A stretch of 64,000 nucleotides of DNA from JAHJQQ01 sp032907525 (GTDB lineage: Bacteria > Pseudomonadota > Gammaproteobacteria > Thiohalobacterales > Thiohalobacteraceae): contig JAJJPM010000181.1 of assembly GCA_032907525.1 (NCBI GenBank), forward strand, positions 1 through 64,000. Reading direction: 5' to 3'. Shown piece after piece: positions 1 to 9,339 of the stretch. The position numbers and the translations under genes are program-made. How positions within the stretch are numbered: position 1 is the stretch's first letter; every line of letters begins with the position of its first letter. Under the pieces are notes generated by a model. That model saw nothing but the letters and a program-made list of their open reading frames with translations. It made no database searches and was not told the origin of the DNA.

Positions 1-2
1 CC

Positions 3-1280
3 TCACCCGAAGCTGTCCGACACGATGCTGGCGTACCATCCCTCGGCGTAGAGCGCCTCGCGCCTGCGGAAGTTCGCATCCGCCTCTGCGGGACTGACGC
101 CGCCGGAGCCTGCGACGGCCTGGATATTCCCGTCCTTGAGGTGATAGACCGCGGCGACGGAGATTCCGTAATCCGGCGCCACCAGGCTGTAGCAGGTGTT
201 GACGTGCGAAGGGATCGGTACCGTCTGCTCGCGCAACAGGGCGATGATCGCGGCCGCGCACATCTTCGCCTGGTTGTTGGCCGAGTGTCCCGATTTCGGC
301 ATGGCGCCGGCGATGCAGGCATCGCCGATCACATGGATGTTGGGGTGGATCGTGGACTCGAAACTGGCCTGATTCACCGGGCACCAGCCGCTGTCGTCGG
401 TCAGCCCGGCGGCATGCGCGAGCGTACCGGCATGGTGCGGGCAGATGATGTTGACGACGTCGCCGCGGTGCGACTCCAGGCCTTCCTGCGTGTAGACCGT
501 ACGCTTATCCACATCGATGCGCTCGACCTTGCCACCCTGCGTCCCCGGCACCCATTCGATCATGCCGGGATAGCGTTCCTTCCACGCCGCCTGAAACAAC
601 CCCTGTTTGGAGAACTTGTCCTTGGTGTCGAGCAACAGCAGCTTCGACTTGGGTTTGCGGGTCTTCAGGTAATGCGCGATCAGACTGGCGCGTTCGTACG
701 GGCCAGGCGGGCAGCGGAAGGGATCGCCGGGAATGGAGATGACGACCACGCCGCCGTCGGGCATGGCTTCGAGCTGTCTGCGCAGCAGTTCCGTCTGAGG
801 ACCGGCCTTGTAGGCGTGCGGCAGGACCTCCGCGGCCTTTTCATCGTAGCCCTCGATGCTGTTCCACTTGAAATCGATGCCCGGCGCGACCACCAGCCGG
901 TCATAGGCCAGTGCATCGCCGTTGTCGAGCGTGATGCGGCGCTTCTCGGCATCGATGCCCTGGACGCGCGCGGCCACGACGTCGATGCCACGGGCCTTCA
1001 GGCCATTGTAGCTGTGCGTGATGTCCGCCATTCCGCGCAGGCCGCCGAGCACCCAATTGCTGCCCGGGCAGGTGACATACTGCGGACTGGCTTCGACGAG
1101 CGTGATGTCGATCTCCGCGTCGTAGCGGCGCAGGTATTTCGCGCAGGTGGCGCCGCCGAAACCGCCGCCGACCACCACGACGCGGGCCGGCGCGGCGCGC
1201 GCTCCATGCCACGGCGGCAGCGCCGCCAGCATCGCGCCCGTGCCGAGGTAACCCAGAAACCGTCTGCGATTGACCGTCAT
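3..1280 (-). CDS. fccB: Flavocytochrome c sulfide dehydrogenase, flavoprotein subunit
   Basis: FAD-binding subunit that oxidises sulfide in the periplasm and passes electrons to the cytochrome subunit. The 425-residue protein begins with a Tat signal (RRRFLG at residues 5-10, hydrophobic stretch to about 22, cleavage near ARA). A dinucleotide-binding motif VVVGGGFGG lies at 35-43. Cys71 in YVTCPGSNW fits the FAD-linked cysteine of the family, and Cys190 (FRCPPGPYE) and Cys363 fit the redox-active pair above the flavin. GDACIAGAMPKSG at 319-331 is the second FAD motif. The gene is complete, with its stop three bases inside the window. It follows the cytochrome gene by 27 bases, so the two form an fccAB operon. 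A sulfide:quinone reductase is the nearest alternative, but the Tat signal and cytochrome partner favour FccB. Confidence 0.93.
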   Translation of the reverse strand: MTVNRRRFLGYLGTGAMLAALPPWHGARAAPARVVVVGGGFGGATCAKYLRRYDAEIDITLVEASPQYVTCPGSNWVLGGLRGMADITHSYNGLKARGIDVVAARVQGIDAEKRRITLDNGDALAYDRLVVAPGIDFKWNSIEGYDEKAAEVLPHAYKAGPQTELLRRQLEAMPDGGVVVISIPGDPFRCPPGPYERASLIAHYLKTRKPKSKLLLLDTKDKFSKQGLFQAAWKERYPGMIEWVPGTQGGKVERIDVDKRTVYTQEGLESHRGDVVNIICPHHAGTLAHAAGLTDDSGWCPVNQASFESTIHPNIHVIGDACIAGAMPKSGHSANNQAKMCAAAIIALLREQTVPIPSHVNTCYSLVAPDYGISVAAVYHLKDGNIQAVAGSGGVSPAEADANFRRREALYAEGWYASIVSDSFG

Positions 1281-1307
1281 GTCGGACCCTCCTGCGTGGA
1301 TGCGGCG

Positions 1308-1619
1308 CTACCGGATGCGGCTCAGATAGTCCGCAATGGAGGCGATCTCCTCGTCGCTGTAGCCGGTGGCGTGGCGTCCCATGACTGTCGCCGGCCGGCG
1401 TCCGTCGCGGAATTCCTGCAGCGTCCGGCGCAGGGAATCGGCCGGGATGCCTGCGATCGAGGGAATGGATCCGGGACTCTTGCCGTCGGTCCCGTGACAG
1501 GTGAAGCAGGTACTCGCGAGTATCTGACCGCGCAGGATCTCGCCGGTCTCCTGGGCCGCTCCGGGGGCGGATACCGCGAACAGTACTGCGGCCGAACCGA
1601 GCATAAGGACGGGGCGCAT
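1308..1619 (-). CDS. fccA: Monohaem cytochrome c subunit of flavocytochrome c sulfide dehydrogenase
   Basis: Small periplasmic electron acceptor for FccB. The open frame extends to 1691, but the ATG at 1619 is preferred: it has a GGAGG ribosome site five bases upstream and opens directly into a signal peptide (about residues 1-22, ending GAA-QE). The protein is 103 residues, with a single CFTCH haem motif at 38-42 and a probable distal Met ligand in VMGRHATGYSDEEI. The last 25 residues form the terminal helix of class I cytochromes c. The diheme FccA of Allochromatium is about twice this size, so this is the short one-haem form. It is the first gene of the fccAB pair. Confidence 0.88.
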   Translation of the reverse strand: MRPVLMLGSAAVLFAVSAPGAAQETGEILRGQILASTCFTCHGTDGKSPGSIPSIAGIPADSLRRTLQEFRDGRRPATVMGRHATGYSDEEIASIADYLSRIR

Positions 1620-1821
1620 GTGAACCTCCGACGGTGCCCGATGATGCGGGGATGCCTTCTGAAAGGTAGTCGACGACGGGAACGCGCACAAGGCGACGGA
1701 GAGTTGTCAGGCGCGGGGCGGCTGTGGCAGGCTTTGGGCAGGGTGTCGATTCCCGACCATGGACGGATCGCCGGCTGCGGCACCGAGTCCGCGTTCACCG
1801 TTCCATGCCGCGAGGTGCGTA

Positions 1822-2295
1822 ATGCAGTACCCCTATCCCATCGCCGATCTGCCGCGGGAACGGCGCGATGCCGCCGACCGCCGTACCTTCACGCTGCGCA
1901 CGCTGTGGCACGGCATGTGGCGGCAACGGCGGCGCCACGCGCGGCGGGAAGGCGAGGCGGCCGTTCTGGACGTCCATCCGCCCCATTACCGCTATTGGAT
2001 CGTCGGGCTGCTCTGTCTGTCCTGCCTAGATGCGGCCCTGACCCTGCAATTGCTTCACAAGGGGGCGACCGAGATCAATCCCTTCATGGCTCTGCTGATC
2101 GGCATCGATCTGCGGCTGTTCGTGTTCATCAAAACCCTGGTTACCGGCATCTGCGCGGGCCTGCTGGTGATCCTGGCGCGGCAGCACGTCTTCCGCATCC
2201 GCGGCGAAGTGCTTCTGCGTGTCGCCGTGCTCGCCTATCTCATACTCATCAATTGGGAACTCGCGTTGCTGGGGCGCTTTGCCGGGATTGTTTGA
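1822..2295 (+). CDS. DUF5658-type integral membrane protein
   Basis: Hypothetical inner-membrane protein of about 157 residues. The chosen ATG at 1822 follows a GAGGTG ribosome site; an upstream in-frame ATG at 1759 would add 21 low-complexity residues. A charged Arg-rich cytoplasmic N-terminus is followed by about three to four hydrophobic helices. The first helix carries LDAALTLQLL and is followed by GATEINPFMALLI, the pattern of the DUF5658 family (Asp-Ala in the first helix, then Glu-x-Asn-Pro). No function is known. It is divergent from fccA and its upstream region overlaps the fcc promoter region. Confidence 0.7.
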   Translation: MQYPYPIADLPRERRDAADRRTFTLRTLWHGMWRQRRRHARREGEAAVLDVHPPHYRYWIVGLLCLSCLDAALTLQLLHKGATEINPFMALLIGIDLRLFVFIKTLVTGICAGLLVILARQHVFRIRGEVLLRVAVLAYLILINWELALLGRFAGIV

Positions 2296-2772
2296 GCCTA
2301 AAAAGCTCGGCCCAGCCGCGGAAACATAGGGAAGACGTTGAAATGCCGCGTTGCCGCGACGTTACGATGCAATACCCGACGGGTGAGGGGCCCGGCTGTG
2401 TGAAGCGGACGATCCCGTCGGTGTTCTTCCGTGTGATTCCGTGGCAGTCGCGGTTCTCGGGTTGATAAAAGTCGGAAACGATCTGAAATGTCGGGTTGGC
2501 TGACAGTTGTAGGACTGTCGCCGATACTCCAAGTAAGCTTCTGTTACCGCGCGCAAATTACCGGAAGTCGGCAGTTCGTTCGGGCACCGTTGTGTCGGAA
2601 AAGTTGTCAGTCCGGCCCCTGGGTGTTTTGGTTTTCATGCTATAACCATTTGTATTTAAATATAAATATTTGTATCTGGCATAGATCCTGCTGGTCAAGC
2701 GGTGCCGAAGAACAAGCGCTCGCCGCGGCCGACCGCGGCAAGTCCAACCAACGAGCTGGGGGGGCACGACCG
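2296..2772. other. Gene-free gap with an AT-rich patch
   Basis: No credible coding region was found in these 477 bases; an open frame from 2488 is in frame with the next gene but reads like untranslated DNA. A markedly AT-rich patch at about 2639-2685 contains several TATAAT-like hexamers (for example around 2660-2675) and probably holds the promoter of the secreted protein that starts at 2773. No clear -35 partner or operator could be fixed by eye. Confidence 0.4.
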
Positions 2773-3366
2773 ATGAATCATGCTGGACGACTGGGGGCGG
2801 GCGGTTTCGCGGCCTTCCTGTTCACGATGGTGCTGGTGCTGGGGCAGGGGGCTGTGAGCGGCACGGCTTCGGCCAACACGCCCGATGGCGAGACGCCGGC
2901 CAACGAGGGCGTCTGTGACATCCTGCAGGGCGGGACGCCCGGCCTGTACGGTCTGTGCGTCGCCTACTGCGAGGCACAGGATCTGGACCTGGTGGGCAAC
3001 AAGGAGCCGCCGAACAACAAGATCCTGGCCAACTACCGCAAGAAGATGCAGCCGGGCGATCCGGACATGCCCTGCGTGAAGGTGCCCTGCCCGTGCTGGA
3101 CGGAGGCGGAACTGGCGGACATCACGGCCCGGATCGCGGGTGGTGATTCGAGCTTCTGCGCATCCGATGCGACCACGGCGCAGATCCGCAATACCACGAA
3201 CCTGCAGTTCGCGACGATCGATATAGGCCGCCAGCCGGCGTTGTGCGGCTACACCGACACCACGGTGGTGCCGAGGCTCTCGCGGCGTTTCGAGATCGAC
3301 TCGCCGGAGGTGGCGCAGAGCTGTTACACTCAGGTCATCGCCGCCTGCGCTTCGCTGGGATATTGA
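2773..3366 (+). CDS. Secreted Cys-rich hypothetical protein
   Basis: 197-residue protein of unknown function. The ATG at 2773 starts a good signal peptide (residues 1 to about 34, hydrophobic core at 11-29, cleavage after TASA). The mature part contains ten cysteines, at 48, 62, 66, 101, 106, 108, 129, 158, 184 and 192. These include GLCVAYCEAQD and the tight CVKVPCPCW cluster, so it is probably a disulfide-stabilised extracytoplasmic protein. The ribosome site is a weak G-rich run. It lies 99 bases upstream of a PEP-CTERM-type protein on the same strand and may be exported with it. I recognise the Leu-Cys-x3-Cys-Glu-Ala pattern from unnamed secreted gammaproteobacterial proteins but cannot assign a role. 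Confidence 0.7.
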   Translation: MNHAGRLGAGGFAAFLFTMVLVLGQGAVSGTASANTPDGETPANEGVCDILQGGTPGLYGLCVAYCEAQDLDLVGNKEPPNNKILANYRKKMQPGDPDMPCVKVPCPCWTEAELADITARIAGGDSSFCASDATTAQIRNTTNLQFATIDIGRQPALCGYTDTTVVPRLSRRFEIDSPEVAQSCYTQVIAACASLGY

Positions 3367-3465
3367 AACAGGATATTGCTTTGATAACGGTCGGTGCGCC
3401 GTCCAGACCTTGCGTACCAGACTGAATAATACAGACCAAGAAAAGCGGTTTTGGAGGAGAGATCC

Positions 3466-4044
3466 ATGCCAATGTTCAGAAAAACGGGTTGTGCCGCCCT
3501 GGTTGCGTGCTGCATGGCATTGGGGACGACGGGCGCCCACGCGGCGCTGGTCAACTTCACGCTGACGGGAACCACCGACGTGTATACAGTGGCCGGCAAT
3601 GTCTTTGGGGTCGGCGTCGGCGACACCGTCACCGTCACCGGCACGTTCGATGACAGCGTACTGAGTGGCGGGACCGGGACGGTGTCTTTCGACCAGAGTA
3701 CGGGGAACACCCTGGCGATCAGTTTCCCGAACGTGTCCTTCACCGAGCAGAGCGACTCGAACTACACCCTTTCCAACAGCCGTCCCAACCTTACCTTCAA
3801 CGGTGGGGCGTTCACCGGCTTCAACTTCAGTGCGGAGTTCGACAGCGGTGACGAGCTTTATCCCCACGCGTTTGACTCCCAGAATCTCTTTTTCTTCGGC
3901 TGGGAATACGGCTACGATCTGACCGTTTCCGGTGTCTGGGGTGATTTCAGCATGACGCCCGTGCCTGTCCCGGCGGCTGTCTGGCTGCTCGGTTCCGGCC
4001 TGATCGGGCTGGCGGGCGTCGCCAAGCGCAAGCGCACCACCTGA
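3466..4044 (+). CDS. PEP-CTERM/VPLPA-CTERM sorting domain protein
   Basis: 192-residue exported protein. The ATG at 3466 follows GGAGG with an eight-base gap. Residues 1-26 are a signal peptide ending AHA-AL. The middle is a Thr/Ser/Gly/Asn-rich beta-type domain without cysteines after the signal. The C-terminus has the complete sorting signal: VPVPAAVWLLGSGLIGLAG followed by KRKR, that is a V-P-x-P-A motif, a single transmembrane helix and a basic tail. Such proteins are processed by an exosortase and usually belong to exopolysaccharide or biofilm systems; no exosortase gene is in this window. A strong terminator follows. Confidence 0.85.
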   Translation: MPMFRKTGCAALVACCMALGTTGAHAALVNFTLTGTTDVYTVAGNVFGVGVGDTVTVTGTFDDSVLSGGTGTVSFDQSTGNTLAISFPNVSFTEQSDSNYTLSNSRPNLTFNGGAFTGFNFSAEFDSGDELYPHAFDSQNLFFFGWEYGYDLTVSGVWGDFSMTPVPVPAAVWLLGSGLIGLAGVAKRKRTT

Positions 4045-4074
4045 CGCAACCGGTATATCCTCTGCGCATATGAA

Positions 4075-4102
4075 AAAGCGGCCTTCGGGCCGCTTTCTCT
4101 TT
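4075..4102 (+). terminator. Rho-independent terminator after the PEP-CTERM gene
   Basis: A perfect nine-pair stem, aaagcggcc (4075-4083) with ggccgcttt (4088-4096), closes a four-base ttcg loop and is followed by ctcttt. It ends the + strand transcript before the convergent ATPase operon. Confidence 0.85.
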
Positions 4103-4143
4103 GCAAGGCGATGTGCGAGAAACGGCCGGCCCGGTCTTGGCCG

Positions 4144-4761
4144 CTAGACCTTGGTCCCGGTCTTCAACCGCACTCTGATCGCCTCCTCCTGATCGAGGTC
4201 GTCGAGACGCTCCTCGAGATCGCGGATGGCCTCCTGCGTCTCGGGCAGCAATACGTCTTCCAGCGCCCTGGCACGCCGTTCGGTGCGGCGGTAGTCGTCG
4301 ATGAGTCGATGCAGATTCCCGGACAGCAGGGCCAGATCACGTGCCTGCAGCAGCAGTCGGTGGAACACCTCGGCGCAACGCCGGGCCTGCGGTGAGGGAT
4401 CTTCGGCCGGGGTGGTCTCCGGTAGCGGCGGATCGGTATCGTCCGCGCTCTCGAGCAGTTGCACTCCCAGGAAACTGTAGCGGCGGGGTTCGGCAGGCGC
4501 GGCGGGCGGGGCGCTCGGATAGAGGCTCAGCGCTTCCAGACCGTGCCGGACCACGGCGGCGCGCAACAACTCCGCAGCCTGCCGCTGGTGGACCTGGAAC
4601 CGTGCCATGTGCTCCTCGTAGCGCGTCAGCTGCTTCAGGATCTCGGCGGCGAGCAGCAACCGCTTCTCGTCGAGGAACCGATACCCTTCCTGCATGATCT
4701 GACGCTCCTCGCGCAGCTCGAGCAGGGTGGTGCGGGTCGGCAGGCGGTCGGGGCTAAGCAC
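4144..4761 (-). CDS. ntpD: V/A-type ATPase subunit D (central stalk)
   Basis: Rotor-shaft subunit of a V/A-type ATPase, 205 residues, typical of the family. The N-terminus has the conserved PTRTTLLELR and GYRFLDEKRLLL segment (about residues 8-36) that forms half of the long antiparallel coiled coil. The C-terminal helix (about 150-200) includes RTERRARALEDVLLP, the other conserved half. The middle (80-125) is a variable Pro-rich loop. The start overlaps the end of the B-subunit gene by eight bases, indicating translational coupling. It is the last gene of the nine-gene operon. Confidence 0.92.
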   Translation of the reverse strand: MLSPDRLPTRTTLLELREERQIMQEGYRFLDEKRLLLAAEILKQLTRYEEHMARFQVHQRQAAELLRAAVVRHGLEALSLYPSAPPAAPAEPRRYSFLGVQLLESADDTDPPLPETTPAEDPSPQARRCAEVFHRLLLQARDLALLSGNLHRLIDDYRRTERRARALEDVLLPETQEAIRDLEERLDDLDQEEAIRVRLKTGTKV

Positions 4762-6143
4762 GGGCGGCCTCGCGCAGGGGCTCGATATGCGCAGCGATCT
4801 GGGCGTCGGTCAGGCGGTGCAGCTCGCCGTGCGGCAGCAGGCTCAACAGCCGCCAGCCGATCTCCATGCTCTGTTCCAGTGCGCGGCGCTGATTGCCCTG
4901 GTTGGCGAACTCGCCTTCGAAGCCTTCGCCGAAGCGCAGGTACAGCCGGTCGGTCCCGGTCAGGCCTTCGCTGCCGACCACGCTGGCGAGCACGCGCACC
5001 TGGGTGGCGCGCGCATAGGCGGCATAGAGCTGATTGGCGAGGTCGGGATGATCGGGGTGGGTGAAGCCTTTGCCGGTGCCGTCCTTCATCAGGCGCGACA
5101 GGCTCGGCAGCACTTTCACCGGCGGATAGATGTCGCGGCGCGTCAGTTCACGGTCGAGCACGATCTGGCCTTCGGTGATGTAGCCGGACAGGTCGGGGAT
5201 GGGATGACTGATGTCGTCCGAGGGCATGGTCAGGATCGGCATCTGCGTCAGTGTGCCGGTGCGGCCGTGCACGGTTCCGGCGCGTTCGTACAGCGTCGCG
5301 AGATCCGAATACAGATAGCCGGGATAGCCCTTGCGGCTGGGAATCTCCCCGTGACTCGCGGAGACTTCGCGCAACGCCTCGCAGTAGTTGGTGAGGTCGG
5401 TCAGGATCACCAGCACGTGCTGGCCGAGCTCGAAGGCGAGGTATTCCGCGGCGGTCAGCGCAAAACGCGGCGTGAGCAGGCGCTGCACGCTGGAGTCGGA
5501 GGCGAGGTTGAGGAACAGCGCGGTACGTGCCAGGGCGCCGCTCTTCTCCATCGCCTGGCGGAACGATTCGGCGGTGTCGTGCGGAATACCGATACCGACG
5601 AACACGATGGCGAAACTCCCGGCACCCTCACCGCGCAGTCTTGCCTGTTGCGCGATCTGGATTGCCAGCCGATCGTGCGGCAGTCCGCCGCCGGAGAAGA
5701 TCGGCAGCTTCTGGCCGCGCACCAGACTGTTCATGATGTCGATGGTGGAGATGCCGGTCTCGATGAAGTCGCGCGGCATGGCGCGTCTGGCGGGGTTCAC
5801 CGCCAGGCCTTCGATGCGCAGGCGCTGATGCGCGGCGATGGGCGGGCCGCCGTCGATGACGCGGCCGACGCCGTCGAACACGCGGCCGAGGATGTCCGGG
5901 CCCAGACTGAAATGCAGCGGCTCGGCATGGAAGCGCACGCGCGTCTCGCCGAGCGTGAGGCCCTGGGTGGACTCCAGCACCTCCACGGTCATGAATTCCT
6001 CGTCCAGCGCGGCGATGCGGCCGAGGCGGGCGCGGCCATCGATGCCGATCACCTCGACGGATTCATTCAGGCCCACATCCAGCATGCGCCGCAGGAACAG
6101 CAGCGGCCCGTCGATGCCGGTGGCGGCGCCGGCCAGGGAGAGT

Positions 6144-6154
<11 letters not shown>
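4754..6154 (-). CDS. ntpB: V/A-type ATPase subunit B
   Basis: Non-catalytic stator-ring subunit of the V1/A1 head, 466 residues. An N-terminal beta-barrel (about 1-75) is followed by the RecA-like core, with the family signatures GISTIDIMNSLVRGQKLPIF and SGGGLPHDRLAIQIAQQ at the degenerate nucleotide site. VILTDLTNYCEALREVSASHGEIPSRKGYPG is also present in consecutive segments, and TDLTNYCEALREVS is diagnostic of subunit B. The start overlaps the A gene by 11 bases and the end overlaps the D gene by 8. It binds nucleotide at the A/B interface without a full P-loop, as usual for B. Confidence 0.95.
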
Positions 6155-7895
<1,741 letters not shown>

Positions 7896-7947
7896 CGCTG
7901 TTCTCCCCGCAATGCTCCGTAGTTTGGAGAGTGGGTGGTGTGGCGGT

Positions 7948-8589
7948 TCATGGCTTCACTCCCGGAACGGCCTTCGGCAGCGCCGCTTCCAGCAGCGCCA
8001 GCAGCTTCGCCTGCACGGCGCGTTCATCGGCAAGCAGGCCGTCGAGCGTGCCGTCCAGGCAGGCGCCATCCGCCTGGATGCGCAGGCCTGCGGCGATGCG
8101 CGCATCGCCCCTGAGCAGCGGACGCGCGCCGGTGTGCCCGGCGATCCGGTCGAGCCAGGCGGCGATCTCCGCACCATCCCAGCCGGCCGGATGCTCGATC
8201 TCCCAGCGCGCCTTCGGCAGGCGCCGCAACGCCTGGTCGAGCAGATGCTCCAGCCATTGCCTGCGCTGCTGATCATCCCGCCAGCGCGCGAGCAGCGCGG
8301 CGCCGAGGCGATGCCGCGCCCGCGACAGCATGTGCTGCACGGCATCCTGATAGCGCTGGCGGTTGTGTGTCTCCAGGCGTGCTTCGTTGACGGCGAGCAG
8401 GCCGCGGGCGCGCACGCGTTCTTCTTCGATCGCACGGCTGACGCGTTGCCGGGCTTCCCGGAAGGCGCCGGCGATGCGTGCCCGCGCCTGCTGGCGCGCC
8501 TGCTCGAGGATCTCGGCGCTGTGCGCATCGCGGGTCGCCGTGATCAGTTCGATCAGTGCCTCGCGCGGAACGTCGACGGTGTCGTTCAT
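7948..8589 (-). CDS. ntpE: V/A-type ATPase subunit E (peripheral stalk), probable
   Basis: 213-residue protein in the position of the stator subunit E, immediately before A. The ATG at 8589 (MNDTVDVPREAL) begins right after the F-subunit gene. The N-terminal half (about 10-95) is a long Ala/Arg/Glu-rich amphipathic helix with heptad character, as in the E/G peripheral-stalk coiled coil. The C-terminal half is a compact domain including GARPLLRGDARIAAGLRIQ, which resembles the E-subunit segment contacting the head. Sequence conservation in this family is low, so the call leans on operon position. Confidence 0.75.
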   Translation of the reverse strand: MNDTVDVPREALIELITATRDAHSAEILEQARQQARARIAGAFREARQRVSRAIEEERVRARGLLAVNEARLETHNRQRYQDAVQHMLSRARHRLGAALLARWRDDQQRRQWLEHLLDQALRRLPKARWEIEHPAGWDGAEIAAWLDRIAGHTGARPLLRGDARIAAGLRIQADGACLDGTLDGLLADERAVQAKLLALLEAALPKAVPGVKP

Positions 8590-8686
8590 CCTGCAGACCC
8601 CGCTTGCCACGGACGCGCGCGGAAAAACACGGACAAGATCGAAGGCGTCATGCCGTGGGGTCCCCTGGCCAGAATGACTTTCGGGT

Positions 8687-8989
8687 TCATGTGCCCGCCA
8701 TACCCAGCTGGCCACGCAGCCACGACGACAGGTCCGGCGGCGGGGTGGGATCGCCGATGTCGGGCACCACCACCACCCGCGGCCTGAGGCCGCGCAGCAG
8801 GGCGTGCAGGCGCGCCGGCGGCAACGCCGCGGCGGCGGCGGCGCCGAGCAGCACCAGCGGGCTGCGCGCCAGGGCATCCTCGATCAACGCCTCGACCTCG
8901 GCCGCGCCGTTTGCCACGAAGGTATCCGCCCCGGCCAGCCGGTAGCCGGTGGCGCTCAGTTCCTCGCCGATGTAGACGGGCGCGTCCAT
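8687..8989 (-). CDS. V/A-type ATPase subunit F (central stalk regulator), probable
   Basis: 100-residue protein beginning MDAPVYIGEELSATGYRLAG, the usual opening of subunit F (early Gly-x-x-x-x-x-x-Gly-Tyr/Phe-Arg-Leu-Ala-Gly). It has a small Rossmann-like alternation of beta strands and helices (LVLLGAAAAAALP, RVVVVPDIGD). The ATG at 8989 overlaps the TGA of the K-subunit gene as ATGA. Subunit F sits on the D shaft and modulates catalysis in this enzyme class. The C-terminal tail is short. Confidence 0.82.
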   Translation of the reverse strand: MDAPVYIGEELSATGYRLAGADTFVANGAAEVEALIEDALARSPLVLLGAAAAAALPPARLHALLRGLRPRVVVVPDIGDPTPPPDLSSWLRGQLGMAGT

Positions 8990-9339
8990 CAGCCGAGACG
9001 GTTCAGGATGAGAATGGACACGATCAGGCCATAGATCGCGATACCCTCGGCCAGACCCACGAAGATCAGCGTGCGGCCGAGCAGTTCGGGTCTCTCGGTG
9101 ACCGCGCCGATGGCGGCGCTGCCGACGCTGGCGACGGCAAAGCCCGCGCCCAGCGAGGACAGGCCCGTCGCGAGCGCCGCGGCGAGATAGCCCCATTGCA
9201 CGATGCCCGGATCGAGGAGCCGGGCGGCGGCGGTTTCCTCGGCGGCCATGGCGGGATCCAGAAACAGCAACGCGGTGCCGACCGCGCACAGCAGGCCGGC
9301 GAACAGTGTCAGAGCGATGGCGATGACGGGCCGTTTCAT
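8989..9339 (-). CDS. ntpK: V/A-type ATPase membrane rotor subunit K (c-ring)
   Basis: Proteolipid subunit of the ion-translocating ring, 116 residues. An N-terminal hydrophobic segment (about 4-28) ending near AMA-AEE looks like a signal or extra helix. Two standard c-subunit helices follow: one Gly/Ala-rich (GYLAAALATGLSSLGAGFAVA) and one containing the ion-binding Glu in VGLAEGIAIYGLIVS. The Glu is followed by Gly rather than Ser/Thr, and no Gln is seen in the first helix, so the sodium-site pattern is absent and proton coupling is more likely (inference). It overlaps both neighbours by four bases or less. Confidence 0.88.
   Translation of the reverse strand: MKRPVIAIALTLFAGLLCAVGTALLFLDPAMAAEETAAARLLDPGIVQWGYLAAALATGLSSLGAGFAVASVGSAAIGAVTERPELLGRTLIFVGLAEGIAIYGLIVSILILNRLG

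Noticed and set aside
141..2465. A 774-codon plus-strand frame across fccB and fccA
   Set aside because: Antisense to fccAB; the fcc genes have signal peptides, haem and FAD motifs and ribosome sites.
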